64,000 nt of DNA from Falsiphaeobacter marinintestinus (GCF_007923355.1 NZ_VOGO01000006.1:272756-336755), one strand, 5' to 3'. Shown: positions 9,246 through 18,332, numbered from the stretch's first letter. Translations and numbers: made by a program. Notes: a model not told the origin generated them from the sequence alone.

Positions 9246-10406
9246 TCAGAAGACAACGCCGAAACCACCTGCGCTTAACGCATCGCGGCGCTTTTGATCC
9301 CAGGCCTCGGCCCAGTTGTCGGGGTTTTCGGCCTTCAGTTCGCTCCAGGCAGCGCTCAGCGCGGCCTGACGCGCGATCAGGGTGTCATTATGCGCCTGTG
9401 CGGCATCGTTCCAGACGCCGATTTCCTTGTAATACCGGATTGCCCCATCGTGATACGGTGCCACCCACTGGAAGTTCTGCTTATCAAGCGCCCAGCCGTT
9501 GATACCCGGTGCATTGCCTGCAAAGCCATCGAAGAAAACGTTCATCGCCTTCGTCATGTTATAGGTCAGGTCTTCGTCCTGTGCGGCATAGGTCATCAGA
9601 ACGGGATAGGCATAGCCCGCAGTCGGTGTGCCCGGTGTCCCGTCAATTGTTGCGCCAACGGTCGCAATCATTGGACTGAAGAACGGAGCAATCTCCTGCA
9701 TCCGCTCCAACCCAGCAGCATCGTTGGCATCAATGGGAGGCCAGAAAACACCGCGCGGTCCGGATTCAGCTTCGTAGGCGCGGCCCGAGTTTGTCGATGC
9801 AAACGCAGCATCAACGCTGCCGTCGATCATCCCGGCCCATGAATCGCCAAAACCACCAAACTCAACGCGTTCGACATCGTCCCAGGTCAATCCACCATAG
9901 GCCAGATAGGCCTGATTGTTGACATTCAGCGCCGGTGCACCCTTGACCCACGCCACACGCATGCCTTTGAGGTCGGAATAGGTGAACCCCTCGCACCCGG
10001 GCTTTCCAGCCTTTTCGCAGGCCTCGGCCGCGACGGCCAACGATAGGCCCACGGCACCACCGTTGTTTGCTGCCAGAATGCGAACCGGTTGCGGCCCCCA
10101 GTTTTCGGCCCCAAACTGAAACACGCCTTCCTGCGCCATGAACGATCCGCCCACGCCATTGGCCGAAAACTGAACCTTGCCCTGCCGCAGCGGTTCGGTA
10201 CGGGCGATATCATTCTTGCCCGGCAAAACCCGCAAATTCACATCCAGCGCTTCTTGCAGCGCAGCACCGATCGCAATCGACTGGTTATAGCCCGCCGATC
10301 CGGTTCCATACGCCGTCCAAGTCAGTTGTTTTGGCAGTTCAACCTGTTGTGCCAGCGCTGGCATGGCTGCCAGACAAAGGGACACCGCTAGTGAAGTAAC
10401 ACGCAT
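9246..10406 (-). CDS. TRAP transporter TAXI-type solute-binding protein
   Basis: 386 residues. The start at 10406 (MRVTSLAVSLCLAAMPALA) has TGGGAGGAAAAA in front and gives a signal peptide ending at ALA-QQ. The mature protein begins with LTWTAYGTGSAGYNQSIAIG, the TAXI family glycine-rich motif, followed by YSDLKGMRVAWVKGAPALN and a long C-terminal helical part. It should bind its ligand in the periplasm and feed the fused permease encoded downstream. The binding protein gene comes first and is separated from the permease by a hairpin, consistent with a need for excess binding protein. Confidence 0.9.
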   Translation of the reverse strand: MRVTSLAVSLCLAAMPALAQQVELPKQLTWTAYGTGSAGYNQSIAIGAALQEALDVNLRVLPGKNDIARTEPLRQGKVQFSANGVGGSFMAQEGVFQFGAENWGPQPVRILAANNGGAVGLSLAVAAEACEKAGKPGCEGFTYSDLKGMRVAWVKGAPALNVNNQAYLAYGGLTWDDVERVEFGGFGDSWAGMIDGSVDAAFASTNSGRAYEAESGPRGVFWPPIDANDAAGLERMQEIAPFFSPMIATVGATIDGTPGTPTAGYAYPVLMTYAAQDEDLTYNMTKAMNVFFDGFAGNAPGINGWALDKQNFQWVAPYHDGAIRYYKEIGVWNDAAQAHNDTLIARQAALSAAWSELKAENPDNWAEAWDQKRRDALSAGGFGVVF

Positions 10407-10743
10407 GATTTTTCCTCCCAGATTACGTAAGTCGAATGAAGTCCGTCCAATTCTATGAAAGTGTCCGTACGCAGTGATCACTTGTCAACTTGACGCAGCT
10501 TCAGCCTCGCATTGACGCTACGTTACTGTCTGTTTGCGCGTTGGCGACCGGATCACTTGTCCAAGCGCCTTGACCAACAGTGGGTGTCGGGTTCCGGTTC
10601 TTCGAAACTCCACCACTCTGGTCTTCTTTTCTGACCTACAGGACCGAAAGCGCCAAGGTTTGTTCGGGGGAGGGAGAGGGTGACATCACGGAAACAGCTG
10701 ATCAGCGTCGCTTTCCCAAAAATCGGCCGCGTGGAAACAGGCC
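10407..10743. other. Intergenic region upstream of the TAXI operon, no gene seen
   Basis: 337 bases between the end of pqqE and the start of the TAXI binding protein, both on the minus strand. It should hold the pqq operon end and the TAXI operon promoter. No convincing hairpin-plus-U terminator and no gene were found. A short minus-strand frame (10553-10864) overlaps pqqE and looks non-coding. Confidence 0.4.
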
Positions 10744-11850
10744 CTAGTTGATCGGGTCGGATGATTTTTGGGGCGCTTCGCGGTAGATAAGCGGTGCGTC
10801 GTCCTGTGCTGAGAATGCACTTGCCTGCGTTTGCAGGCTTTCGTGGTGTGGCGACTTGATGCAAACCGGATCGGTCGCCGCAGGGTCACCGATCACCGCC
10901 ATAGCCTGACAACGGCAGCCGCCAAAATCTATGGTTTTGCGATCACAACTGCGGCAGGGTTCCTGCATCCAGTCAGTCCCGCGGTAAGCATTGAAAGCAG
11001 CGCCATTGTACCAGATTTCGTTCAGCGATTTGTCCTGAACCCGGTCAAACGTCAGATGCGGAATCGACTGAGCGGCATGGCAGGGCAGGACCTGCCCATC
11101 TGGTGTTACGTTCAGGCCAGTTGTGCCCCAACCGCCCATGCAGCGTTTGGGGAAATCTTCATGATAATCCGCCGGCACATAGTCGATCACCAACCGACCT
11201 TTAAGCCGTTTGCGGGCTTGTGTGACAATCTGATTGGCCTCTTTCGCCTGTTCACGGGTCGGCATCAGAGCCGCGCGGTTTTTCAACGCCCAGCCGTGGA
11301 ACTGGACAGTCGCCACTTCGATCCGCCGGGCCCCCATCTCCTGGGCCATTTCCAACGCACGGGGCAATTGGTGCAGGTTGCGCCGGTGCAGAACGGCATT
11401 GAGCGTAAGCGGGAAACCAATTTTTCCGATCCACTCCGCAACCTGCAATTTGCGTGCAAACCCGCCACGATACCCGCCGATTTCATCGGCCATTTCGGGG
11501 TTGGTGCCCTGAAGAGACAGCTGCACATGATCAAGTCCCGCGTCGTCAAGCTGCGTCAGCCGCTTTTCAGTGAGACCAATGCCGGAGGTGATCAGGTTCG
11601 TATACAGGCCTGCCTTACGCGCGGCGGACACAAGATCGGTCAGATCCCGGCGAGAGGCCGGCTCTCCGCCTGAAAGGTGCAATTGCAGGACGCCCATCTC
11701 GGCGGCTTCGCGAAACACACGCGCCCAGTCGGCAGTGTCCAACTCGCTGTCCTGCGCGGCCATTTGCACCGGGTTCGAACAATATGGGCATGACAGCGGG
11801 CAACGGTACGTCAACTCGGCCAACATGGCGATGGGGGCAGGAGCGGTCAT
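10744..11850 (-). CDS. pqqE: PqqA peptide cyclase (radical SAM enzyme)
   Basis: 368 residues. The radical SAM cluster motif CPLSCPYC (CxxxCxxC) is near residue 18, preceded by AELTYR as in all PqqE proteins. The C-terminal SPASM region carries the auxiliary cluster cysteines, including LPCHAAQSIP, EPCRSCDRKTIDFGGCRCQA. It forms the Glu-Tyr carbon-carbon crosslink in the PqqA precursor, the first committed step of PQQ synthesis, with PqqD presenting PqqA. Its start overlaps the pqqD stop by four bases, so the two are translationally coupled. It is the last gene of the pqq operon here. Confidence 0.97.
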   Translation of the reverse strand: MTAPAPIAMLAELTYRCPLSCPYCSNPVQMAAQDSELDTADWARVFREAAEMGVLQLHLSGGEPASRRDLTDLVSAARKAGLYTNLITSGIGLTEKRLTQLDDAGLDHVQLSLQGTNPEMADEIGGYRGGFARKLQVAEWIGKIGFPLTLNAVLHRRNLHQLPRALEMAQEMGARRIEVATVQFHGWALKNRAALMPTREQAKEANQIVTQARKRLKGRLVIDYVPADYHEDFPKRCMGGWGTTGLNVTPDGQVLPCHAAQSIPHLTFDRVQDKSLNEIWYNGAAFNAYRGTDWMQEPCRSCDRKTIDFGGCRCQAMAVIGDPAATDPVCIKSPHHESLQTQASAFSAQDDAPLIYREAPQKSSDPIN

Positions 11851-12122
11851 TCTGAAACATCCAGAAACCGACGGCTGCGCAAGGCGTCGAGAAAGCCGGA
11901 ACTGTCCGTGCGAATTTCATCGACCGGCGCGCTGTAGCGTTCGGCCAGCGCGCCGGTGATTTCGCCAAAGCTGCGGGTTCCGTCCACTTCGTTCAGGATC
12001 GCATGTCCAACGGCATCCAGTGTAATCGCCCGTTCAGGGGCCAACAGAACCCAGGTTCCGCGGACTTTGTCGTGATGCAGCCGAACGCCGCGGGGCAGGA
12101 TGGGGATATCGGTGGTCAACAT
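11847..12122 (-). CDS. pqqD: PQQ biosynthesis peptide chaperone PqqD
   Basis: 91 residues, start 12122, one base after the pqqB stop. The start is chosen because MLTTDIPILPRGVRLHHDKV is the usual PqqD N-terminus; an upstream open frame lies in pqqB. Conserved PqqD features are LLAPERAITLDAVGHAIL and DGTRSFGEITGALAERY. PqqD binds the PqqA peptide and delivers it to the radical SAM enzyme PqqE. In most operons pqqC lies between pqqB and pqqD; here it is absent and pqqB joins pqqD directly. Confidence 0.95.
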   Translation of the reverse strand: MLTTDIPILPRGVRLHHDKVRGTWVLLAPERAITLDAVGHAILNEVDGTRSFGEITGALAERYSAPVDEIRTDSSGFLDALRSRRFLDVSE

Positions 12123-12123
12123 G

Positions 12124-13017
12124 TCAGGTGATCTCCATTCCGTCCTGGCCAATCGTCCATCCGGCGGCTTCTGCAGCGGCTTTTTCAACCGAATTCGGTC
12201 GAAGCACCGGGTTCGTGTTGTTCATATGTACATAGATTTTTTGCCCGATACTCAGGGACTGAAAAGCAACCAATGACCCGTCGGCACCATTCATTGACAT
12301 ATGCCCCATGCGCTTGCCGGTTTTCTGGCCAAGGCCAGCGCGGACCATTTCATCATCCTGCCAAAGCGTCCCATCAAAGAAAAGCAGATCAGCCCCGTCA
12401 AGCCGGGTCCGCAGATCGTCGTTCAACAGGGCACATCCGGGGATATAGAAGACCGTCTTACCAGCCGTTTCAAGTTTTACGCCCACCGTCTGATCGCCGA
12501 TCAGATCAGTCTGGATCTCGCCTTTCTCAAGGTACAGCGGCACCTTGCCAGGGACGGCAAACAGAGTGGCCGTCATGCCGGGCAATATTGAAAAAGGCGT
12601 GTCGAGCGCGATGGTCTGGCGTGTCACCACATCGTGGTTCAGCGCGTCGAACATCGGGTTCTGGGCCAATACGTCATGGATACCAGTTGTGGCAAACAGC
12701 GTGAATGGCTGCATTTCGCGCAATGTCAGCAACCCTGCGACATGGTCGATATCCCCGTTTGTCACCAACACCGCGCTCAGGGGCAGACTGCGCAGATCGG
12801 TCGGATGCAGGGGCGTGGCATCGGCAAGTTGTTGACGCACGTCCGGAGACGCATTCAGAATGGCCCAAGATTCGCCATCGGCGGTAACCGCAAGCGAAGA
12901 CTGTGTCTGTGAAGGGATCGCACCTGTGCGTGCAAGATTGCAGATTTCACAACCGCAGTTCCACTGAGGCAATCCACCGCCGGCAGCCGCCCCAAGGATG
13001 TACGCGCGGAAAGTCAT
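12124..13017 (-). CDS. pqqB: PQQ biosynthesis protein PqqB (metallo-hydrolase fold)
   Basis: 297 residues, start 13017. MTFRAYILGAAAGGGLPQWNC is the characteristic N-terminus and CGCEICNLAR the conserved cysteine motif. The metallo-beta-lactamase-fold signature is partly kept in VTNGDIDHVAGLLTLRE, and GHMSMNGADGS and IYVHMNNTNPVL near the C-terminus are family hallmarks. PqqB hydroxylates the crosslinked Glu-Tyr intermediate. It lies 26 bases downstream of pqqA and one base before pqqD. The longer open frame extending over pqqA is not the real start. Confidence 0.96.
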   Translation of the reverse strand: MTFRAYILGAAAGGGLPQWNCGCEICNLARTGAIPSQTQSSLAVTADGESWAILNASPDVRQQLADATPLHPTDLRSLPLSAVLVTNGDIDHVAGLLTLREMQPFTLFATTGIHDVLAQNPMFDALNHDVVTRQTIALDTPFSILPGMTATLFAVPGKVPLYLEKGEIQTDLIGDQTVGVKLETAGKTVFYIPGCALLNDDLRTRLDGADLLFFDGTLWQDDEMVRAGLGQKTGKRMGHMSMNGADGSLVAFQSLSIGQKIYVHMNNTNPVLRPNSVEKAAAEAAGWTIGQDGMEIT

Positions 13018-13043
13018 GTTTGCCTTCCGCACGCTGTATTGAT

Positions 13044-13148
13044 TTAGAACAGTACGCCGCCAGCGTCTTCGCCGTCGCCATCTGGTCCGTACATGTTGAT
13101 TTCCATGCCGCATTCGATTTCGCGGATGATAGGTTTGGTCCAGGCCAT
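13044..13148 (-). CDS. pqqA: PQQ precursor peptide PqqA
   Basis: A 34-residue gene below usual gene-calling length. It begins MAWTKPIIREIECGMEIN and contains the essential E-x-x-x-Y pair (E16 and Y20 in EINMY) whose side chains become PQQ. AAAGGATA lies about eight bases before the start. The peptide is matured by PqqE/PqqD, then PqqB and PqqC. First gene of pqqABDE; the promoter must lie in 13149-13250. Confidence 0.97.
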   Translation of the reverse strand: MAWTKPIIREIECGMEINMYGPDGDGEDAGGVLF

Positions 13149-13250
13149 TGTCGTATCCTTTCCAGAGATTGAATTCTGCAAACAGGCTGACAGAGAAGAC
13201 GTTTTCAAGCGACTCTTAATTACTAAGAACCGTTTAGACTTTGGTGGGTA
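13149..13250 (-). promoter_or_regulatory. Promoter region of the pqqABDE operon (position inferred)
   Basis: The 102 bases between the response-regulator stop and pqqA. It is AT-rich, with TTAGTAATTAAGAG on the minus strand, and precedes the highly expressed pqqA. No exact promoter elements can be assigned with confidence. Confidence 0.4.
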
Positions 13251-13934
13251 TCAGGCATCCGTTAAAATCGGAGCCTGCCCCGAAAGAACAAAGCCCTTGT
13301 TGCGTAGAGTTTTGATTTCAAAATGAAAATCATTGGAGGCCAGCTTTTTCCGCAGATATCCGATATAGACATCGACGACGTTCTCGTTGCCTGAACCATC
13401 GCTGGCCCACAGGGTATCATAAAGGGTGCCCCGTGAAACTGGTCTGTCAACATGTTGCATCAGAAGCGTCAAAAGCTCGTACTCACGTTCTGTCAAAGTG
13501 GTTTGCGCAGCCCCTTGTTGCAGAATGCGGGTTCGGTGCGACAACTGGCTTGGGTTGGGGCGCTGGGTGCTGACGCGGTGTTCCTGTACACGCAATCGCG
13601 CCACCAATTCTTCAAAGTCAAACGGTTTGACGACATAGTCATCGGCACCGGCCTCCAGGCCTGCGGTGCGATGTTCGACGTCAGACAGGGCCGAAAGCAT
13701 AAGTATCGGCAACACCGCACCCGAGGCACGGATGGTGCGCACAAGATCAATACCGCTGTCTGCCCCCAACATGACGTCGACAATTGCTCCGGAATAATCG
13801 GCGGACTGAAGCCGTTGCAAAGCGAGGTCCGCGCGGTTTTCTGTTTCGGCCGCATAGCCATGCAGTGCCAGCCCGCGTGCCAAAGCAGATGTGATTTCGG
13901 GGTCGTCATCAATGATAAGCAGGCGGCCAGACAT
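13251..13934 (-). CDS. OmpR-family two-component response regulator
   Basis: 227 residues. The N-terminal receiver domain has the acidic pocket LIIDDDPE, the phospho-acceptor aspartate in IVDVMLG (about residue 51) and the lysine in DDYVVKPFDFEEL. The C-terminal winged helix contains LTEREYELLTLLMQHVDRPVSR and YIGYLRKKL, the transactivation and recognition parts of OmpR-type regulators. The sensor kinase gene follows upstream in the transcript with a nine-base gap. Position between pqqA and the PQQ-associated ABC genes suggests control of quinoprotein functions (inference). Confidence 0.93.
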   Translation of the reverse strand: MSGRLLIIDDDPEITSALARGLALHGYAAETENRADLALQRLQSADYSGAIVDVMLGADSGIDLVRTIRASGAVLPILMLSALSDVEHRTAGLEAGADDYVVKPFDFEELVARLRVQEHRVSTQRPNPSQLSHRTRILQQGAAQTTLTEREYELLTLLMQHVDRPVSRGTLYDTLWASDGSGNENVVDVYIGYLRKKLASNDFHFEIKTLRNKGFVLSGQAPILTDA

Positions 13935-13943
13935 ACCTGCAGA

Positions 13944-15572
13944 TTACCCTTGGGCAACTGGAAGGAGAACCGAGATTTTGGTACCGGGTGCATCGCCGAT
14001 TGCCTCAGATCGCGAGAGCGGGCTGGTCACCGCGATTCTGCCGCCCTGTTCCGTGATCACCCAGCGGGCAAGGGCAAGTCCGACGCCAAACCCCTGACTT
14101 CGGTGTTTGGAAGACCCCTGCGCGAACCGGTCAAAGATGCGCGATTGATCCTGGGGGTCGATGCCGGGTCCATTGTCTGTGATCGATAAACCGGCAAGTT
14201 CTTCGCCGGTTGCCAGAGCCAGTTGTACCATCTTGCCATCACGGGCATGTCTGACAGCATTCCGGATCAGGCTGACGACCACTTGCCGGACCCAGTTGGG
14301 ATCAATCTGAAGCTCAATGTCGGGCACGTCTTCGACTTCAAGTATCATCCCCGCGTTATCAATTTCAGCCTGTATTTCTGACTGCACCTCAGCGACCAGA
14401 ACTGGCAAACCTACGGGGTGTGTTTCCAGCGCGAGTTGACCTGTTTCAGACCGCGCAAGACGCAGCAGATCATCAACCCGACGGTTCAGACGCAGCGCCC
14501 GCGCTTCGATGATCGCAAAAGCGTCTTGCGTATCTGCGGGACCTTTTTTGCCAATCTGCGCCTCCATCAGAATGACAGTCAGTGGCGTGCGCAATTCGTG
14601 GCTTATGTCTGCAAAAAAGCGCCGCCTGTTCCCGTCGATCTCTTCAAGCGCTGTGTTCGCGGCACGCAACTCTTCGGTGCGCTCGGCAATCGTCTCGGTC
14701 AGACGTGCCCATTCGGCTGCGACCTTCTGCTGTCTGTCACGCAATGCGGCGGCCATTCGGTTTGTTTCTGCTGCAAGCAAACCGATTTCATCCTGATGCG
14801 TGACAGGCAAGGCAACGGCAAAGTCTGCTTTTCCGATTTGCATGGCCGCAGCGCGCAGGTGATCAAGTCGGCGAAACTGTGGCCGGACAAGACCAAAGTA
14901 GAAGGCGGCCACCAAGGGAACCGTTGCGGCCGCGATCAGCAACGCCAACCACGCCAGCCGCTGCCTTAACGTGTCGATCCCGGCCAGAATGGTATTTCGA
15001 AACATGACTTCTGTGTTGACCGCCTGACCCAGCAATGGATCAAAGCCCGAGGCGAAGCTGTCGATATGGGCGCGAAGGCGCGACTTGTCTGCTGTGTCCA
15101 CAGCCAGTCCCCGAAGGGTTGTGTCCAGCAAGGCCTGCATTCGGGCCACTCCAAGCGACTGTGTGCCATAGCGGGATTGTTCATCCAGGCCGTGTGTCTC
15201 GGCGGCTTTGACGGCTTGCGCCACGTCGTCATGCAGTTGAACAAAGGTGCGGCGCATCTGATCGACCACTGGCGAAATGCGGTCTGTGCGAACGTCTGCG
15301 GGCAGACCAGACTGCACAGCCTCTGTTGCCACAACAAGAAAAGTTGCGGCCTGTGTCGAGAGGCTTGCATATCGTGACATCCGCAGTTCCGAGGCAAGCG
15401 CCGTGTCCAGCCTGCGCCCGACCTCGCCCAATCCCAAGAAAAGCATCAAAGCAGTCAGGACCGTCGCTGCCCCCAGCAAAGCGGCCCCGATCGCTAGGCG
15501 GAATTTCAGAGAGGTGGTGGATTTGAGCACTGGGTCATTCACAGAATGCGTGTCCCTGTGTGCGCGGCTCAA
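13944..15572 (-). CDS. Membrane sensor histidine kinase with HAMP domain
   Basis: Up to 542 residues. The start is uncertain: 15572 is TTG, and in-frame GTG codons follow soon after. A first membrane helix (LAIGAALLGAATVLTALMLF) and a second at about residues 210-230 (LAWLALLIAAATVPLVAAFY) flank a mainly helical periplasmic sensor domain of about 160 residues. A HAMP region, a HisKA box with the phospho-acceptor histidine in FFADISHELRTPLT, and an HATPase domain with NAVRHARDG and GFGVGLALARWV follow. It pairs with the downstream OmpR-type regulator. The periplasmic ligand is unknown; an alcohol- or aldehyde-linked signal is plausible from context only. Confidence 0.9.
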   Translation of the reverse strand: MSRAHRDTHSVNDPVLKSTTSLKFRLAIGAALLGAATVLTALMLFLGLGEVGRRLDTALASELRMSRYASLSTQAATFLVVATEAVQSGLPADVRTDRISPVVDQMRRTFVQLHDDVAQAVKAAETHGLDEQSRYGTQSLGVARMQALLDTTLRGLAVDTADKSRLRAHIDSFASGFDPLLGQAVNTEVMFRNTILAGIDTLRQRLAWLALLIAAATVPLVAAFYFGLVRPQFRRLDHLRAAAMQIGKADFAVALPVTHQDEIGLLAAETNRMAAALRDRQQKVAAEWARLTETIAERTEELRAANTALEEIDGNRRRFFADISHELRTPLTVILMEAQIGKKGPADTQDAFAIIEARALRLNRRVDDLLRLARSETGQLALETHPVGLPVLVAEVQSEIQAEIDNAGMILEVEDVPDIELQIDPNWVRQVVVSLIRNAVRHARDGKMVQLALATGEELAGLSITDNGPGIDPQDQSRIFDRFAQGSSKHRSQGFGVGLALARWVITEQGGRIAVTSPLSRSEAIGDAPGTKISVLLPVAQG

Positions 15573-15622
15573 AAACCGCTGCGCAGTGCTTTTTGCTGAG
15601 TAGGAGGCCTGATTGCATCAGT

Positions 15623-16414
15623 TCAGCCTTTGCGTTTCATCAGACCCCGCGCTGGATCGTAACCCCAGACGGCGACCACGCTCAGCACCATCGTGCTGAT
15701 AACCACCCATGCCAATGCGTAGAGGTTCAGCTGCAGATACAACAGAAACCGGATCAGTTCGACCACATGGGTAAAGGGGTTAAGCGCACAGATATCGCGC
15801 AATAACGGCGAGCTTTCGGCCATTTTCCACAGCGGGTAAAGCGCGGAAGACAGGAAGAACATCGGGAAGATCACAAAGTTCATGACCCCGGCGAAGTTCT
15901 CAAGCTGCGAGATGAAACTGGACAAAACCAACCCAAGCGCGCCCAGCATCAAACCGCCCAAGATCAAGCCGGGGAGAACCGCGACATACCCCCAAGCGGG
16001 CATCGTGATGTCAAAAAGTGCGGCGATGCCCAGGAAGACATAGACCTGCAAAACCGAAATCATGGTCGAGCCGAACAACCTGCAAAAAAGCAGCCAAGAT
16101 CGGGGGTATGGGCTGGTCAGCAGCAAACGCATGGACCCCATTTCGCGATCATAGACCAAGCTGAGCGAGCTTTGCATGCCGTTGAACAGCAGTACCATCG
16201 CGCAAAGTCCCGGTACGATGTAAGTTTCGTACGTTATGTACGTCTGGTAAGGCGGAATGATCGACAGGCCAAGCGCGGCGCGAAAGCCTGCTGCAAAGAT
16301 CAGCAACCACACCAAGGGCCTGACCAGCGCTGCGATGAACCGTTCGCGCTGATGGATGAATCGCAAAAACTCGCGCCCGATGATCGCGCGGGCGACCCCC
16401 CAATATCCCTTCAT
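15623..16414 (-). CDS. ABC-2 type permease of the PQQ-dependent alcohol dehydrogenase-associated exporter
   Basis: 263 residues, start 16414, overlapping the ATPase stop by four bases. Six hydrophobic segments and the sequences REFLRFIHQRERFIAALVRP and YDREMGSMRLLLTSPYPRSW are typical of ABC-2 permeases. They match the PedC-like permease family found beside PQQ alcohol dehydrogenases. It forms an export complex with the adjacent ATPase. The cargo is not known. The partner binding protein and propeller genes lie 25 kb away at 41.8-43.9 kb rather than next door. Confidence 0.88.
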   Translation of the reverse strand: MKGYWGVARAIIGREFLRFIHQRERFIAALVRPLVWLLIFAAGFRAALGLSIIPPYQTYITYETYIVPGLCAMVLLFNGMQSSLSLVYDREMGSMRLLLTSPYPRSWLLFCRLFGSTMISVLQVYVFLGIAALFDITMPAWGYVAVLPGLILGGLMLGALGLVLSSFISQLENFAGVMNFVIFPMFFLSSALYPLWKMAESSPLLRDICALNPFTHVVELIRFLLYLQLNLYALAWVVISTMVLSVVAVWGYDPARGLMKRKG

Positions 16415-17130
16415 GCCGGTGCCCCGGTGCGGGCCAGAAACCAATCAGACAACGGGGTGCCGTCGCGCAACGCCCCGGTTTCGCCGGTCGAAATGATCTG
16501 TCCCTGATTGAGGACCAGCAACGCGTCGGTATCACGGACTTCATCGGTCAGATGGGTGGTCCACAACACGCTTAGCCCCTGATCCGCCAAGTCATGCACA
16601 TGGTCGGTAATTGCCTGACGTGAGGCGGCATCCAGACCCACGGTGGGTTCGTCCAACAGCAGCACCTTGGGATCATGCAGCAACGAGCGGGCCAGTTCTG
16701 TCCGTCGTCGGTGGCCACCATTCAGCGAGCGGACCTTTTCATTGCTGCGTTCACGCATGCCCAGCTGATCGAGTGCGGCATCAATGCGGGCTGGCACCTG
16801 AGCCCGTGGTAATCCGTGAAGAGCTGCGAAATAGGCCAGATTTTGGCGAACCGTCAGGCTGAGATCCAGCGTCGATTGCTGAAACACCACACCCAGTTCA
16901 GCCATCGCGCGGCGCGGCGCAGTACGCAAATCGTGTCCGGCGATACTGATGTCACCTTTTGGAGCCACCAAAAGGCGCGTCAAAAGCGAAACAAGCGTCG
17001 ATTTTCCAGCCCCATTTGGACCCAACAGCGCACAGAAGCACCCCGGTGGGATGTCCAGGGATACATCCTGCAAAGCCGCCTTGGCCCCGTAGTTGAAACT
17101 AAGCCCCTGTACCGTCAAGCCAGATGTCAT
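16411..17130 (-). CDS. ABC transporter ATP-binding protein, PQQ-dependent alcohol dehydrogenase system
   Basis: 239 residues from the ATG at 17130 (MTSGLTVQGLSFNYG); an ATG at 17169 would add 13 residues. The Walker A motif is GPNGAGKST, the Q-loop is VVFQQSTLDLSLTVRQNL and Walker B is VLLLDEPTVGLD. The signature motif is the unusual LNGGHRRR in place of LSGGQ, a trait of the PQQ-associated ATPase family. It energises the ABC-2 permease encoded next. It sits at the head of a minus-strand set diverging from the gene at 17311. Confidence 0.9.
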   Translation of the reverse strand: MTSGLTVQGLSFNYGAKAALQDVSLDIPPGCFCALLGPNGAGKSTLVSLLTRLLVAPKGDISIAGHDLRTAPRRAMAELGVVFQQSTLDLSLTVRQNLAYFAALHGLPRAQVPARIDAALDQLGMRERSNEKVRSLNGGHRRRTELARSLLHDPKVLLLDEPTVGLDAASRQAITDHVHDLADQGLSVLWTTHLTDEVRDTDALLVLNQGQIISTGETGALRDGTPLSDWFLARTGAPA

Positions 17131-17310
17131 TCGATAGCTGTCCAATGAGAATTTGTTGCCACACCGCATCCTGGTTCATTTGTACCGTCACGGATAGTTT
17201 GCCCCGAAAGGTAGCGCACAACAAGCAGCCTTTAGGTGTAAGCGAACTGCAACTCAATGGACCTGACCGCTGGATCGAACTAGGTTCAAGCCGGTCTAAG
17301 GGGTGGCGAT
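17131..17310. promoter_or_regulatory. Divergent promoter region between ABC exporter genes and plus-strand operon
   Basis: 180 bases that must drive the minus-strand ABC genes and the plus-strand gene at 17311. No specific operator was recognised. If the ATPase starts at 17169, the region is 39 bases shorter. Confidence 0.4.
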
Positions 17311-18228
17311 ATGCAACTTTTGGTGGTCAGCCTGCTGCTTGCTCTAAGCACTGCATCAGCAGCAATTGCAGAACGGGCGCGATATGTTGAACTCGCGCGT
17401 CGTGGGTGGAATTACGAATTGCGTACAACCATGATGGGGCGCGATTTAACGATACCCGTGCACATCAACGGGCGGGATTTCGCAGGGGCCAGTCTTTGCG
17501 TTGTTGGGGAACGGCCGCATCCCGCGTCACTTGAAACCCTGAACGCGTTTCGCGGTCTCATAGAACATACTTTTGGCAAGCCGTTAACAATGCGCCATGC
17601 CGGGATTTCCGCGGATCAATGTGGCTCTGGGCGGACGGTTGTTCTGAGGCTTTACTCGGGGTTCCCCCCGAATACCGCGCTGACAGCTGATTTGGCGTGG
17701 ATGAACAATGTGCACTTGCTGGGCCTGCCGCAGGGGTCGTTTTATGCTGCGGCGTCGCCTGCAATGGCTCAGACCTTTTTTGGCAGGCGCGGGCAGGGGA
17801 CGCATATTATGGTCAAGCAGCCCGCGCTGCCTCGGCTGGGCAAGTTAGAGAGCAGTTTTTACAAATCGATCCTGATTGAAGAATTGTTCCAGGCCTTCAC
17901 GTTTGGCATGGACATCATGCTGTTTGACCCGTCTGCAGCGTTCGAGTCCAAGCTTCAGGAAACGCCGCTCAACTTACACAGGTTTTCGTGGGAGTCGCGA
18001 GACTTCATGCGGGCTTTGGTAAACTCCAACCCAACGGGTCTTTGTGTGTTCGATATTTTCATGATGCATGCCGTCGCTGATGCGCCTGTCGATCAGACGG
18101 TCGACCCGGATTTCATTTCTTTCATTGATCAGGAATACGACAGCCTGATGGCTCAGGCGCAAGAAACTTTGGCCGATCCCAGGTTTGCCAGTATCGTTGC
18201 GCCGGGGTGTTCGCGGGCGTCCCAATGA
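17311..18228 (+). CDS. Secreted protein of unknown function
   Basis: 305 residues with a clear signal peptide (MQLLVVSLLLALSTASAAIA). The mature protein shows no domain I can name with confidence. It contains two central cysteines (ASLCVVGER, SADQCGSGR) and one more in TGLCVFDIFM. The helical stretch SILIEELFQAFTFGMDIMLFD resembles the helix of some DUF2927-type secreted proteins, but this is a weak likeness. GGGGTGG lies just before the start. It precedes the MoxR/VWA operon by 104 bases and may share its promoter. A role in quinoprotein assembly is possible from position only. Confidence 0.75.
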   Translation: MQLLVVSLLLALSTASAAIAERARYVELARRGWNYELRTTMMGRDLTIPVHINGRDFAGASLCVVGERPHPASLETLNAFRGLIEHTFGKPLTMRHAGISADQCGSGRTVVLRLYSGFPPNTALTADLAWMNNVHLLGLPQGSFYAAASPAMAQTFFGRRGQGTHIMVKQPALPRLGKLESSFYKSILIEELFQAFTFGMDIMLFDPSAAFESKLQETPLNLHRFSWESRDFMRALVNSNPTGLCVFDIFMMHAVADAPVDQTVDPDFISFIDQEYDSLMAQAQETLADPRFASIVAPGCSRASQ

Positions 18229-18332
18229 CCCCTTGGGAGGTGCCGCCCCAATACCTTCGGCGGTGTTTGCGCGAAGGGTCGTTCCGGTTACGCTGACTGC
18301 AACTTGCACGCTACGGCGTGGCCGGGAGGGAC

